A stretch of DNA of 64,000 nucleotides, from the NCBI RefSeq assembly GCF_900101395.1, contig NZ_FMZO01000004.1, forward strand, positions 236,070 to 300,069. Reading direction: 5' to 3'. The notes under the pieces are model-generated. The model was not told the DNA's origin, did not search any database, and saw nothing but the letters and a program-made list of their open reading frames with translations. The stretch comes from Niabella drilacis (GTDB taxonomy: Bacteria; Bacteroidota; Bacteroidia; Chitinophagales; Chitinophagaceae). The translations under genes were made by a program, and so were the position numbers. Positions 9,406-18,322 of this stretch are shown piece by piece. Positions within the stretch are counted from its first letter, which is position 1. The number at the start of each line of letters is the position of its first letter.

Positions 9406-9413
9406 TATTTTTG
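9406..9413 (+). promoter_or_regulatory. -7 element (TATTTTTG) of the SusC-SusD operon
   Basis: Exact match to TAnnTTTG. With TTTG at 9386-9389 as -33 the spacer is 16 bp, slightly short of the usual 17-20. The start codon is about 65 bp downstream, leaving a leader that contains operator copy 3. Confidence 0.6.
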
Positions 9414-9430
9414 TTGCCTGTTTTATTTAA

Positions 9431-9447
9431 TGTGTATTTAGTACACT
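9431..9447. promoter_or_regulatory. Operator copy 3 (TGTGTATTTAGTACACT)
   Basis: Third copy of the motif, with one mismatch at the end of the right arm. It lies 52 bp from copy 2 (about five helical turns) and downstream of the -7 element, inside the predicted leader, as expected for a roadblock or looping site. Confidence 0.65.
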
Positions 9448-9478
9448 TTTGTTTTAGAATTAACCTAATTGTTTGTCT

Positions 9479-12460
9479 ATGTACATGAGAAGATTGTTTG
9501 CAGTAATGCAGGTTCTTGTACTGTTATGGTTGCCTGCTGTTTTAAATGCACAGACCAGGACCGTAACGGGTATTGTTACCGACTCAAAAACGGGGCAGCC
9601 GCTGGCGGGTGTAACCATTACGGTGGTGGGAACCAATATAGCCGCGCTGACAGATACGACCGGGGCTTACCGGGTGGCTGTGGATAGCAGGGCAGATCGC
9701 CTGACCTTTTCATCGATCGGGTATACGGAGCAGCGGGTGCCCATTGCGGGCGCACAGTTAAATGTAAGGCTGGTGCCGGAAATTACCAACCTGGATAATG
9801 TGGTCGTCATTGCTTATGGTACCCGTCGCAAAACAGATTTAACGGGTGCTGTAACAGCGATAACAGCCAAGGATTTCCAGAAAGGGAATATTGCATCTTC
9901 CGAGCAGTTATTGCAGGGGAAAGTTGCCGGCCTTCAGGTAACCAGCGGGGGCGGTGCTGCAGGTGGCGGCAGTAAAATCCGGATCCGGGGCGCAGCTTCC
10001 TTAAATGCCAGTAATGATCCGTTAATCGTTATTGATGGAGTACCGGTTGAAGGAAATTCGGTATCCGGATCGGCCAACCTGTTAAATACCATTAACCCCA
10101 ATGATATTGAAAGCATCAGTATCTTAAAGGATGCCTCTGCTACCGCGTTGTATGGGTCGCGTGCCACCAACGGGGTTATGATCATAACCACAAAGAAAGG
10201 TGCTTCCGGAAAGCCCCGGTTCAATTTCAACACAAGAGGATCGCTGGGAGTGGTTGCCAAAAAGATCGACGTGCTTTCCGGCGACCAGATAAGGGATATC
10301 GTAAATGCCAGTGGTAACAATACCTATATACCATTGCTGGGTACGGCCAATACCGACTGGCAAAATGAGATCTATCGCTCTGCTGCCGGCTTTGATAACA
10401 ACCTGAGCGTATCGGGCCGTGCCGATTTGGGTACTTCTGTAAAACTGCCTTACCGGCTGTCTGCAGGTTATTTAACACAGCAGGGGAATCTTAAAACAAA
10501 TAATTTTGACCGTTTTACAACAGCGCTGAATCTTAACCCGAAATTCTTCCAGGATCATCTGAGTATAAATATTAACGCCAAGTATGCCAATACAAAAAAT
10601 GTTTTTGCAGATGAAGGCGCCATCGGGGCTGCGGTTGCGTTTGATCCTACGCAAAGCGTTCGTAAAGACTGGAACCGCTTCTCTGGTTTTTATGAATGGG
10701 TGCAGGCAAACGGGGATGTAAACAAAAATGCATCAAGAAACCCGGTGGCCCTTTTGGAATTAAAGGATAACCGCTCCTCAGTGGATCGTTTTATCGGCAA
10801 TGTTCAGTTAGATTATAAGCTGCATTTCTTACCGGATCTTCATGTACTTGTGAACCTGGGTGTTGATCAGAGCACAGGTTCCGGAACCGCAATACTGGAT
10901 TCAACATCGGCCATTTCGGTGACTGATTTTTCAGGATTAGGTAATATTTCCCGGTATAAGCAAAGCAAAAAAAGCCAGTTGGCAGATGTACAGCTCTTCT
11001 ACCAGAAAGACCTTTCGGACGGATATAAGATCGATGCATTGCTGGGCCATGGGTACCAGGATTTCTTTACGACCGACTATAATTTTTATAACCTGTACCA
11101 GACAGGAAAAGAAGTGCCGGGGCAGGAGATCAATTATCCCGTGGTAAAGAACGGGTATGGGATCGACTCCTACCTGGGGCGGCTGAATTTTACCATGGCC
11201 GGCAACTATTTGCTTACGGCTACCTTGCGAAGAGATGCCAGTTCCAAATTTTCCAGGGAAAACAGGGTGGGCTACTTTCCTTCTTTTGCATTTGCATGGA
11301 AGCTGAAGGAGGCATTCTTCCAGAGTACTTCAATCAATGAATTGAAATTACGCCTGGGCTGGGGTATTACCGGTCAGCAGGATGGTATCGCCTATAACAG
11401 CTACCTTCCATTGTACTACCAGTCACAGTCTTCGGCGCAATACCAGTTTGGGGATGTGTTTTACAGGCTTTACCGTCCGACAGCGTTTAACAAAGACCTG
11501 AAATGGGAAACATCCGGTACATTTAACGCGGGGATCGACTTCGCGTTTGCACAAAACCGGATCAACGGATCCATGGATGTTTATTCCAAACGGACCAAAA
11601 ACCTTTTGAGTTATGTTGATATTGCACCCGGCTCCAATTTTGATATTACACAACTTCGGAATATTGGTGAGCTAAAGAATACCGGGTTCGAATTTTCAAT
11701 CAATACGGTACCCTATAAAAATGAAGATTTTTCCTGGGACCTGAATTTCAACTTTACCTACAACAAATCCGAGATCAAGGCTTTATATTCTAATGTAAAG
11801 GATCCTGAGTATAAAGGATTTCCCGTTAGCGGTATCACCGGGGGAACCGGCAATAAGGTAGGTATACATGCAGTGGGCTATGCGCCCTATACCTTTTTTG
11901 TACGGCAGCAGGTTTATGACTCCGGGGGCAAACCGATTGAAGGATTATATGAAGATGTGAACCGGGATGGAAAGATCAGCGACGCGGATAATAGCTACTA
12001 TAAAAAACCGGCACCGGACTTTTTATTTGGCATGGCCACGGGCGTTACCTATAAAAAGCTGAGCGTTGGCATCACCGGGCATGGAATGGCCGGCAACTAT
12101 CTTTATAATAACTACAATGCTAATTCAGCGGTGTTACGAAATGTACTGAACCCGGTTATCTCCCTTGGCAATACGGGTGCTAATTACCTTGAAACAAACT
12201 TTGCAAATAACCAATACCTTTCCAACTACTATATTGAAAACGCCAGTTTCTTCCGGATTGATAATATCAATATGGGATACAACTTTGGAAAAATCAGCCA
12301 GAGCCGGTTCCGGTTGTCGGTTAATGCCAGTGTTCAGAATGTTGCGGTATTTACGAAGTATTCCGGAGCGGATCCGGAGAGTGCCAATTCGAGTGGCGTG
12401 GACAACAATATCTATCCCAGACCCAGAATTTTTTCTCTTGGGGCAAACCTGGATTTTTAA
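9479..12460 (+). CDS. SusC/RagA-type TonB-linked outer-membrane transporter
   Basis: About 993 residues. A signal peptide (ending VLNAQ) is followed by a carboxypeptidase-like domain (about 27-105), a TonB-box-like NVVVIAYGT, and the SusC plug signature beginning RKTDLTGAV and containing IRIRGAASLNASNDPLIVIDGVP and ASATALYGSRATNGV-type segments; the rest is a beta barrel ending in an aromatic residue (LDF). It should import oligosaccharides across the outer membrane with the SusD protein encoded 20 bp downstream. ATG at 9479 or 9485 is the likely start; an in-frame TTG at 9473 is less likely. The amylase and starch-binding-like neighbours suggest alpha-glucan as substrate. Confidence 0.93.
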   Translation: MYMRRLFAVMQVLVLLWLPAVLNAQTRTVTGIVTDSKTGQPLAGVTITVVGTNIAALTDTTGAYRVAVDSRADRLTFSSIGYTEQRVPIAGAQLNVRLVPEITNLDNVVVIAYGTRRKTDLTGAVTAITAKDFQKGNIASSEQLLQGKVAGLQVTSGGGAAGGGSKIRIRGAASLNASNDPLIVIDGVPVEGNSVSGSANLLNTINPNDIESISILKDASATALYGSRATNGVMIITTKKGASGKPRFNFNTRGSLGVVAKKIDVLSGDQIRDIVNASGNNTYIPLLGTANTDWQNEIYRSAAGFDNNLSVSGRADLGTSVKLPYRLSAGYLTQQGNLKTNNFDRFTTALNLNPKFFQDHLSININAKYANTKNVFADEGAIGAAVAFDPTQSVRKDWNRFSGFYEWVQANGDVNKNASRNPVALLELKDNRSSVDRFIGNVQLDYKLHFLPDLHVLVNLGVDQSTGSGTAILDSTSAISVTDFSGLGNISRYKQSKKSQLADVQLFYQKDLSDGYKIDALLGHGYQDFFTTDYNFYNLYQTGKEVPGQEINYPVVKNGYGIDSYLGRLNFTMAGNYLLTATLRRDASSKFSRENRVGYFPSFAFAWKLKEAFFQSTSINELKLRLGWGITGQQDGIAYNSYLPLYYQSQSSAQYQFGDVFYRLYRPTAFNKDLKWETSGTFNAGIDFAFAQNRINGSMDVYSKRTKNLLSYVDIAPGSNFDITQLRNIGELKNTGFEFSINTVPYKNEDFSWDLNFNFTYNKSEIKALYSNVKDPEYKGFPVSGITGGTGNKVGIHAVGYAPYTFFVRQQVYDSGGKPIEGLYEDVNRDGKISDADNSYYKKPAPDFLFGMATGVTYKKLSVGITGHGMAGNYLYNNYNANSAVLRNVLNPVISLGNTGANYLETNFANNQYLSNYYIENASFFRIDNINMGYNFGKISQSRFRLSVNASVQNVAVFTKYSGADPESANSSGVDNNIYPRPRIFSLGANLDF

Positions 12461-12480
12461 CCCGATAAATTCAGCAAAAA

Positions 12481-14070
12481 ATGAAACATTATATAGTCGC
12501 ACTATTTAGCCTGGTAACGCTTTTTTCCTGCGGAAAAAAGCTGGATATCTATCCAACAAATGCAATGACCCCCGGGGAGGTTTACAAAACGACCGAAGGC
12601 TATAAAGGAGTTCTTGCAAAAATTTATGCAACGCTCTCGGGCACCGGAAACCAGGGACCTGCTGGAGACCCGGATATTGGCGGCGGGTTGGATGAAGGCT
12701 CGCAGGTGCCGTTCATCAGGGCTTTTTTTAATGCACAGGAACTGCCCACAGATGAAGCAGTAGTTGCCTGGAATGACCAGACGATCCAGGATTTTCATAA
12801 CCTGAAAGTTACCAGCGGCGATCCGTTCCTCAAAGGGATGTATGCCCGGCCGATATGGAATATTACGCTGATCAATGAATACATCCGGCAGACAAGCGAT
12901 TCTGCAATGAAGGCCAATGGTATTTCGGATGCAGACGCGGCAGGTATTAAGGCAACACGGGGCGAAGCCCGCTTTATGCGCGCATTTAACTACTGGGTAA
13001 TGCTGGACCTGTTTGGCAAATCGACCTTTATTACGGAAGCAGATCCGATCGGGTATTTTTTGCCCCGGGAGATCTCGCGGAAGGATCTGTTTGCTTATAT
13101 AGAAACCGAGTTGAAAACAGCCCTGACGGAGCTGCCGCCGGCAAAAACGGTTGAGTACGGGAGGGTTGACCAGGGCGCAGCCAATGCGCTGCTGGCGCGT
13201 CTGTATCTGAATGCTGTTGTATATACCGGCACGCCGAAATATACGGAGGCGATCACTTATGCAAAGAATGTGATCAATGCCGGGTATAAGCTTGCGGATA
13301 ATTACAGGAGCCTGTTTATGGCGGATAATAATATCAATGGCAGGGATGAGTTCATTTTTACGGCCAACTGCGATGGGCTTACCGGCAAGGCCTATGGAAA
13401 TACTACTTTTTTCATTCATGCGGCGGCAGGTGACGATAATAAAGAGTTCGGGGCCAACTCGGGCTGGTTCGGGTACAGGGCAACAAAAGGGCTGGCCGTG
13501 CTGTTCCCGGATCTTTCCGGTAATACTGATAAACGGGCCATGTTTAAGACCAGTAAGTTTGATGCTACGTTGAACCAGGCGGAGATCGATGATGTTACGA
13601 ATTTTACAAACGGGCTGCACGTTAACAAGTACCGGAACATCCGGCTGGATGGGGGAGAAGTAAGTGATCCGAATTCTGAGTTTGCCGATATTGATTTCCC
13701 GATCATCCGGCTTCCGGAGCTTTACCTTATTTATGCAGAAGCGGTATTGCGGGGAGGTACCGGGGGCGACCTGGCCACAGCCCGGTCCTACGTCAACCTG
13801 ATCCGGTCCAGGGCCGGAGCCACCTCCATCAATCTTTCTGACCTTACACTGCAATTTGTCCTTGATGAAAGAGGCCGGGAGCTTTACTGGGAATCGCACC
13901 GCAGAACGGACCTGGTACGCTACAACCTGCTTACAACCGGAACCTATTTATGGCCCTGGAAAGGAGGTGTCGCCAGCGGAACAGCGGTGAACAGCAAGTA
14001 CAATATTTACCCGGTACCTGCGGCCAATATAAGCTCTAATAGTAATTTATCGCAAAATAATGGCTATTAA
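12481..14070 (+). CDS. SusD/RagB-type glycan-binding lipoprotein
   Basis: A 529-residue lipoprotein (lipobox LFSCG, Cys about 17). It has the SusD N-terminal pattern LDIYPTNAMTPGEVYKT, the TPR region with RGEARFMRAFNYW and a C-terminal DERGRELYWESHRRTDLVRY block, all typical of SusD. SusD proteins form the surface lid of the SusC channel and bind glycan. It starts 20 bp after the SusC stop and is followed after 10 bp by the SusE-like gene, so it belongs to the same operon. Confidence 0.93.
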   Translation: MKHYIVALFSLVTLFSCGKKLDIYPTNAMTPGEVYKTTEGYKGVLAKIYATLSGTGNQGPAGDPDIGGGLDEGSQVPFIRAFFNAQELPTDEAVVAWNDQTIQDFHNLKVTSGDPFLKGMYARPIWNITLINEYIRQTSDSAMKANGISDADAAGIKATRGEARFMRAFNYWVMLDLFGKSTFITEADPIGYFLPREISRKDLFAYIETELKTALTELPPAKTVEYGRVDQGAANALLARLYLNAVVYTGTPKYTEAITYAKNVINAGYKLADNYRSLFMADNNINGRDEFIFTANCDGLTGKAYGNTTFFIHAAAGDDNKEFGANSGWFGYRATKGLAVLFPDLSGNTDKRAMFKTSKFDATLNQAEIDDVTNFTNGLHVNKYRNIRLDGGEVSDPNSEFADIDFPIIRLPELYLIYAEAVLRGGTGGDLATARSYVNLIRSRAGATSINLSDLTLQFVLDERGRELYWESHRRTDLVRYNLLTTGTYLWPWKGGVASGTAVNSKYNIYPVPAANISSNSNLSQNNGY

Positions 14071-14080
14071 ACGATTTGCT

Positions 14081-14890
14081 ATGAAACAGATATATTTTTT
14101 AATGACAGTTTTGGTTGCCTTTTTAACACTTTTTTCGGCCTGTAAAAAAGATGAGCATCAGGTTGTTTTTGAAGGTGGAACCGCTCCGGTATTATCCGCA
14201 TCCTCAACATCTGCTATCGTATTACTTTCTGAAAATAAAACCAATGATGCCATTCGTTTTAACTGGACGAACCCTGATTATCAATTTAATACCGGCATCA
14301 GCTCCCAGGACGTAACCTATACCCTGCAGGTGGATACAGCAGGCCAGGGATTTAAGGGGCGGGTTTCTGAAAGAGCTGTGACCAACGACCTGGCAACCAC
14401 CCTGACGGTTGCCGAGCTGAATAAGATGGTACTGGATCTCGGAGTGGCGCCGGAAACGGAGCGGGTAGTAGAGTTCCGGATCAAATCGACGATATCCGGA
14501 ACAGCTGCATTGTACTCGAATGTTGTACCGGTAAAAACGACCCCCTATGCCGATGTGAAATACCCTGTGCCGGCAAAACTCTTTATTGTAGGCAATGCTA
14601 CACCGGGGGGATGGAATAACCCGGTACCGGCTGATCAGCAGTTCACCCTGGCAGATGCAACGAATTTCGAGATTACCATTCCGCTTACCGCAGGAGGGTC
14701 CTACCTGTTCATTCCTGTTAACGGCAGCTGGGGCGCTAAATATGGTGCGGATGGAGACTCTGGAAGCAATAACCCGGCCGGGGATAACTTTAAACCGGAA
14801 GGAGGAGACATGATCGCGCCTTCGGTATCCGGTACCTACAAAATAACAGTTGATTTTAAAACAGGGAAATTCACGGTCACCAAGATCTGA
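14081..14890 (+). CDS. SusE-like starch-binding lipoprotein
   Basis: I use ATG at 14081 (270 residues), which begins the signal sequence MKQIYFLMTVLVAF and its lipobox (LFSAC); an in-frame ATG at 14060 would overlap susD and put seven residues ahead of the signal. Residues about 30-140 form an Ig-like SusE N-domain (STSAIVLLSENKTNDAI, then a WTNPDY stretch). Residues about 165-270 are a SusE/SusF carbohydrate-binding domain (LFIVGNATPGGWNNP, later YLFIPVNGSWGAKYG). SusE-type proteins hold starch at the cell surface. The same CBM signature recurs in the next gene. Confidence 0.85.
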   Translation: MKQIYFLMTVLVAFLTLFSACKKDEHQVVFEGGTAPVLSASSTSAIVLLSENKTNDAIRFNWTNPDYQFNTGISSQDVTYTLQVDTAGQGFKGRVSERAVTNDLATTLTVAELNKMVLDLGVAPETERVVEFRIKSTISGTAALYSNVVPVKTTPYADVKYPVPAKLFIVGNATPGGWNNPVPADQQFTLADATNFEITIPLTAGGSYLFIPVNGSWGAKYGADGDSGSNNPAGDNFKPEGGDMIAPSVSGTYKITVDFKTGKFTVTKI

Positions 14891-14910
14891 AACCAATAGA
14901 AACGATTATT

Positions 14911-16287
14911 ATGAAGAAACATATTCTTATATTCCTGCTGCTTGCGATGGCTTTTGTGGCCTGTAATAAAGAAAAGGCGTTGCCTTATTATCAGCCGGGA
15001 GAAGCTGTTACGCTAAACTCCTCCACAACGTCGGTAGTACTGTCGGCAGCAAATGCAGACCAAAAGGTAATGGTGCTTAGCTGGACAGATCCCCGGCTGG
15101 CGGTGGATACAGCGAACTATAAATTTGTAGTAGAGATAGCGCCCAACGGCACCCATTTTGCAAAGCCGTTCAGTTATACAGTAAATGGCGGTCAATATGG
15201 TATAGGTGTTCCCGGTGCCGACCTGAATAATATGCTGATCGCCTGGGGGGCTGGTTATGGTGCTGCAACGGACCTGGAGATCCGGGTAAAATCATCTTAT
15301 GCCAATAACAACGATTTGAAAATATCCAATGTTCTGAACGTAAAGGTAAGCGCTTATGCAGTGCCGTTTACGTTAAATGCATCGGCTGCCGGCCCTTTGA
15401 CCCCAACGGTGGCAACAAAGGATCATATTTTTACGGTGTTGTCCTGGAACGCCCCGGATTACGGATCTTCAAAGGCTTCCTATATAATACAGTATGCATT
15501 AGCCGGAACAAATTTTGCAGCCCCGAAAGAAATAGTCATTGCGGCAGATTCGGTCCGGCGTTCGCTGACCGGTTTGGAGGTGTACCAAATGGCTGCCAAT
15601 TCCGGTATTGCCCTAAATACGACCGGAGCGGTTGAAATGCGGGTAAAAGCCGTGGTGGGTGGTACCGGCCAGGTGTCTTATTCTTCCGTTCAAACATTAA
15701 AGATCTCCCCGGTTGAAATGACCTTGTATATGTATATAGCCGGCGATTTTCAGGGGTGGGACCCTGCCGCCGCACCCAAAATTGCTTCTTCAGATGGTGT
15801 AAACTATGAAGGATATGCGTGGGTGCCTGCCGGGGGTAATGGTGAGTTTAAGATGACTTCCCAGGCAGATTGGAATGGTACCAATTACGGTGGCTCCTCT
15901 ACCGCAACCGGCGGCGTTCTGGATCCTGCGGGCGGTAGTTTAAAATGGCCGGCGCTGGGGGCCTATTACCGGCTAAAGGTGAATATGAATACAAAAGCAT
16001 GGACCATTACAAAAACGGATTGGGGACTTATTGGCAGCGCTACGCCGGGAGGCTGGGATAAATCCACGCCGATGGTATATGAAGTTGCAACGGGTAAATG
16101 GAAGGCAACGGTGCTCATGACGACGGGTGAATTCAAGTTCCGGGCAAATAACAGTTGGGATATAGACCTGGGAGCAGCGGGAACTTACCTGGACTATGGA
16201 AAAAGCAATATACCCATAACAGCCGGACTTAAAACCATCACATTGGATTTAAGTAATCCTCTGAAATATACGTACAGTATTCAGTAG
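14911..16287 (+). CDS. SusF-like surface glycan-binding lipoprotein with two Ig-like and two CBM domains
   Basis: A 458-residue lipoprotein (lipobox FVACN, Cys18). Two SusE-type Ig-like domains (about 25-150 and 155-270; each with a W(T/N)(D/A)P strand) are followed by two SusE/F-type binding domains (about 273-370, MYIAGDFQGWDP; about 371-458, LIGSATPGGWDKSTP). Duplication of both modules makes it longer than the preceding SusE-like protein, as SusF is longer than SusE. It is the last gene of the Sus-type operon. It likely strengthens capture of alpha-glucan before import. Substrate is inferred from the CBM type and the neighbouring amylase. Confidence 0.85.
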   Translation: MKKHILIFLLLAMAFVACNKEKALPYYQPGEAVTLNSSTTSVVLSAANADQKVMVLSWTDPRLAVDTANYKFVVEIAPNGTHFAKPFSYTVNGGQYGIGVPGADLNNMLIAWGAGYGAATDLEIRVKSSYANNNDLKISNVLNVKVSAYAVPFTLNASAAGPLTPTVATKDHIFTVLSWNAPDYGSSKASYIIQYALAGTNFAAPKEIVIAADSVRRSLTGLEVYQMAANSGIALNTTGAVEMRVKAVVGGTGQVSYSSVQTLKISPVEMTLYMYIAGDFQGWDPAAAPKIASSDGVNYEGYAWVPAGGNGEFKMTSQADWNGTNYGGSSTATGGVLDPAGGSLKWPALGAYYRLKVNMNTKAWTITKTDWGLIGSATPGGWDKSTPMVYEVATGKWKATVLMTTGEFKFRANNSWDIDLGAAGTYLDYGKSNIPITAGLKTITLDLSNPLKYTYSIQ

Positions 16288-16306
16288 CCACGGCTACTGG
16301 CCTGAG

Positions 16307-16333
16307 TTGCCCGGTATGATCCATATCGGGCAA
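16307..16333 (+). terminator. Hairpin after the Sus-type operon (weak terminator or processing signal)
   Basis: An 11-bp stem (TTGCCCGGTAT / ATATCGGGCAA, one G-T pair) with a 5-nt loop lies 20 bp after the last stop codon. No long T tract follows, so intrinsic termination would be weak; it may instead protect the operon 3' end. Confidence 0.4.
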
Positions 16334-16375
16334 TTACCGTTTATTAATACCCGACCAAACATAAGGATGTTCGGA

Positions 16376-16383
16376 TAAATTTG
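16376..16383 (+). promoter_or_regulatory. -7 element (TAAATTTG) four bases before the GH127 start codon
   Basis: Exact TAnnTTTG match ending 4 nt before ATG. If used, transcription would start at or within the start codon, giving a leaderless mRNA. No -33 motif is evident. The same spacing recurs at several other genes in the window. Confidence 0.45.
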
Positions 16384-16387
16384 CAGG

Positions 16388-18310
16388 ATGAAGACACTTA
16401 TAAAATTAATGGTCCTGTTATGGCCGCTGGCCTCAGCGGGGCAAAAGGCTCCCTTTCAGCTCCGGGAAGAGCAATTTGAAAAGCTTCCCTTTGGAGCTGT
16501 AAAACCAGCCGGCTGGATCAAAAGGCAGATGGAAAAAGATATGCGGGGCTTTGCCGGTAACCTCGATCAGATTGTGCCGGAGCTGGTAAATGACCCTATC
16601 TACTCCGGGCGACTGCACAGGCACAGCAAAGCGAAAGACCTGGGCAATTTAAAGGAAGGCGATATCGGCGGCGATGACCAGTACAAGTGGTGGAACTCAG
16701 AAACCCAATCCAACTGGCGGGATGGTTTTATCCGGAATGCCCTGCTGCTGGACAATGCAGCAGATAAAAAAAGAGCAAAAGACTATATAGACCGGATACT
16801 GGCTACACAGGATCCGGATGGCTACCTGGGGATCTATGACCGGGATCTGCGGTATAAATTTGTTTCGGAGAACGGTGAGCTCTGGGCAAAAACAACGTTG
16901 CTTCGGGGATTGCTGGCTTACTATGAAGCCACCGGCGATAAAAAGACGGGGAACGGTATCATGCGCGCCGTGGATGATGTAATGAAACATTACCCGGTTT
17001 ACAGGTCTAACCCCTTTTTTGCCGGTAAGGAGTTCTCCGGTGGCGTGGCACATGGATTAACGTTCACCGATATCTGCGATGAAATGTACCGGCTTACAAA
17101 AAATAGCAGGTACAGAGAATATGCGCTTTTCCTGTATGAGAATTTTTCGGCTAATTTTTCCTTTGAAAAAGACATCCAGTGGGGCAGTATTTTTGACCCT
17201 GCATATAAACTGTCGGGCCATGGTGTTCACACATATGAACACCTGCGGCCGTTGACCGTTGCGGCGTTTAGCACCCATGATGCAAAATACAAAGAGGCAC
17301 TTGGGATCTATCTGAAACGGGTACAGCAAGCGACAACAGTTACCGGAGGGCCGATCGGTGATGAATGGATCGGCGGGCGTAAGGCAAATGCCACCAGCAC
17401 GGGGTATGAATACTGTTCGATACATGAGTTGCTGGACAGTTATGCAGGGCTGCTGCAGAAAACAGGGGATCATCGTTTTGCTGATAAGATCGAAACCCTC
17501 TTTTTTAACGCGGCACAGGGTGCCCGTGATCCCGATCATTCCTGCATTGCCTATCTGAAAACGGATAACTCCTATGCAATGACAGGGCCGCAGAACGGGG
17601 GGGCAAACGGAGATCGGAAGCAGACGCGTTATAAATACTCCCCTGCACATAAGGATGCCGCGGTTTGCTGTGTGCCCAATGCCGGGAGGATCACGCCCTA
17701 CTATGTACAAAATATGTGGATGAAGCAGGGCGATTCGGTGCTGGTTGCAGCACTCCTGGGACCTTCTCTTGTGCGAACGAAGCTCAACGGGACAACCGTA
17801 ACGATCCACTCAGTTACAGAATACCCCCATGATCTTGGGTTGGTTTTTAAGATCACACAGCAGGCACCTTCCCGGCTTGTGTTAAAGATCAGGAAACCGG
17901 ATTGGGCTGTATCTGTTGAACTGGATCAGCCATATACAGAGGAAGATGGCTATATCGTGATCCGGAAACGGTTTCAAAAGACCGGGCAGGTCCGCTTAAA
18001 GTGGCATGCACGGGTAGCAGACCGTCAGGATGCAAACGGGGCACATTATTTTTCCTATGGTCCCCTGGTGTATGCGCATCCCATCCCGGCCCTGCCGGCC
18101 ATTGGCAGGGTATATACACCACAGTTTAAGGATTACCTGTATACACCCCGCTCCCAAAAAGAATATAAATATATCGATGATAACGGAGCTTTTTATACCA
18201 GGGGTAACTTGCAGGTAAGGGTCCGTGAGAAAGATACCGGTGCGCTGGAAACCATTACACTGATCCCCATTGGAAACACCATTCTGCGCCAGGCTGCTTT
18301 TAACCGGTAA
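16388..18310 (+). CDS. GH127-type (DUF1680) glycoside hydrolase, probable beta-L-arabinofuranosidase
   Basis: A 640-residue exported protein (signal peptide ending about ASAGQ) with an (alpha/alpha)6 barrel and a C-terminal beta domain. The GH127 zinc-cysteine centre is visible: Glu341 and Cys343 in YEYCSIHELL, and Cys427-Cys428 in AVCCVPNAGR. In the characterised GH127 beta-L-arabinofuranosidase the equivalent residues bind zinc and the first Cys of the pair is the nucleophile; here the usual CCPPN reads CCVPN. Spacing (about 84 residues between pairs) agrees with the family. It follows the Sus-type operon by 100 bp but may have its own promoter. Activity on arabinofuranosides is likely but not proven. 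Confidence 0.82.
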   Translation: MKTLIKLMVLLWPLASAGQKAPFQLREEQFEKLPFGAVKPAGWIKRQMEKDMRGFAGNLDQIVPELVNDPIYSGRLHRHSKAKDLGNLKEGDIGGDDQYKWWNSETQSNWRDGFIRNALLLDNAADKKRAKDYIDRILATQDPDGYLGIYDRDLRYKFVSENGELWAKTTLLRGLLAYYEATGDKKTGNGIMRAVDDVMKHYPVYRSNPFFAGKEFSGGVAHGLTFTDICDEMYRLTKNSRYREYALFLYENFSANFSFEKDIQWGSIFDPAYKLSGHGVHTYEHLRPLTVAAFSTHDAKYKEALGIYLKRVQQATTVTGGPIGDEWIGGRKANATSTGYEYCSIHELLDSYAGLLQKTGDHRFADKIETLFFNAAQGARDPDHSCIAYLKTDNSYAMTGPQNGGANGDRKQTRYKYSPAHKDAAVCCVPNAGRITPYYVQNMWMKQGDSVLVAALLGPSLVRTKLNGTTVTIHSVTEYPHDLGLVFKITQQAPSRLVLKIRKPDWAVSVELDQPYTEEDGYIVIRKRFQKTGQVRLKWHARVADRQDANGAHYFSYGPLVYAHPIPALPAIGRVYTPQFKDYLYTPRSQKEYKYIDDNGAFYTRGNLQVRVREKDTGALETITLIPIGNTILRQAAFNR

Positions 18311-18322
18311 CCGGCTGGGGGA

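Larger units (their letters stand above)
9129..9478. other. Divergent regulatory region between amylase and Sus-type operon
   Basis: This 350-bp AT-rich interval carries no gene. It contains three copies of a 17-bp palindromic motif and the -7 element of the plus-strand operon, listed separately. For the amylase on the minus strand I see no convincing -7/-33 pair; the first palindrome lies about 84 bp upstream of its start codon. Confidence 0.7.

Noticed and set aside
12502..13899. Minus-strand frame of 465 codons
   Set aside because: Antisense to the clear SusD gene; arginine- and cysteine-rich nonsense translation.
17057..17809. Minus-strand frame of 250 codons
   Set aside because: Antisense to the GH127-type gene with its conserved Glu/Cys residues.
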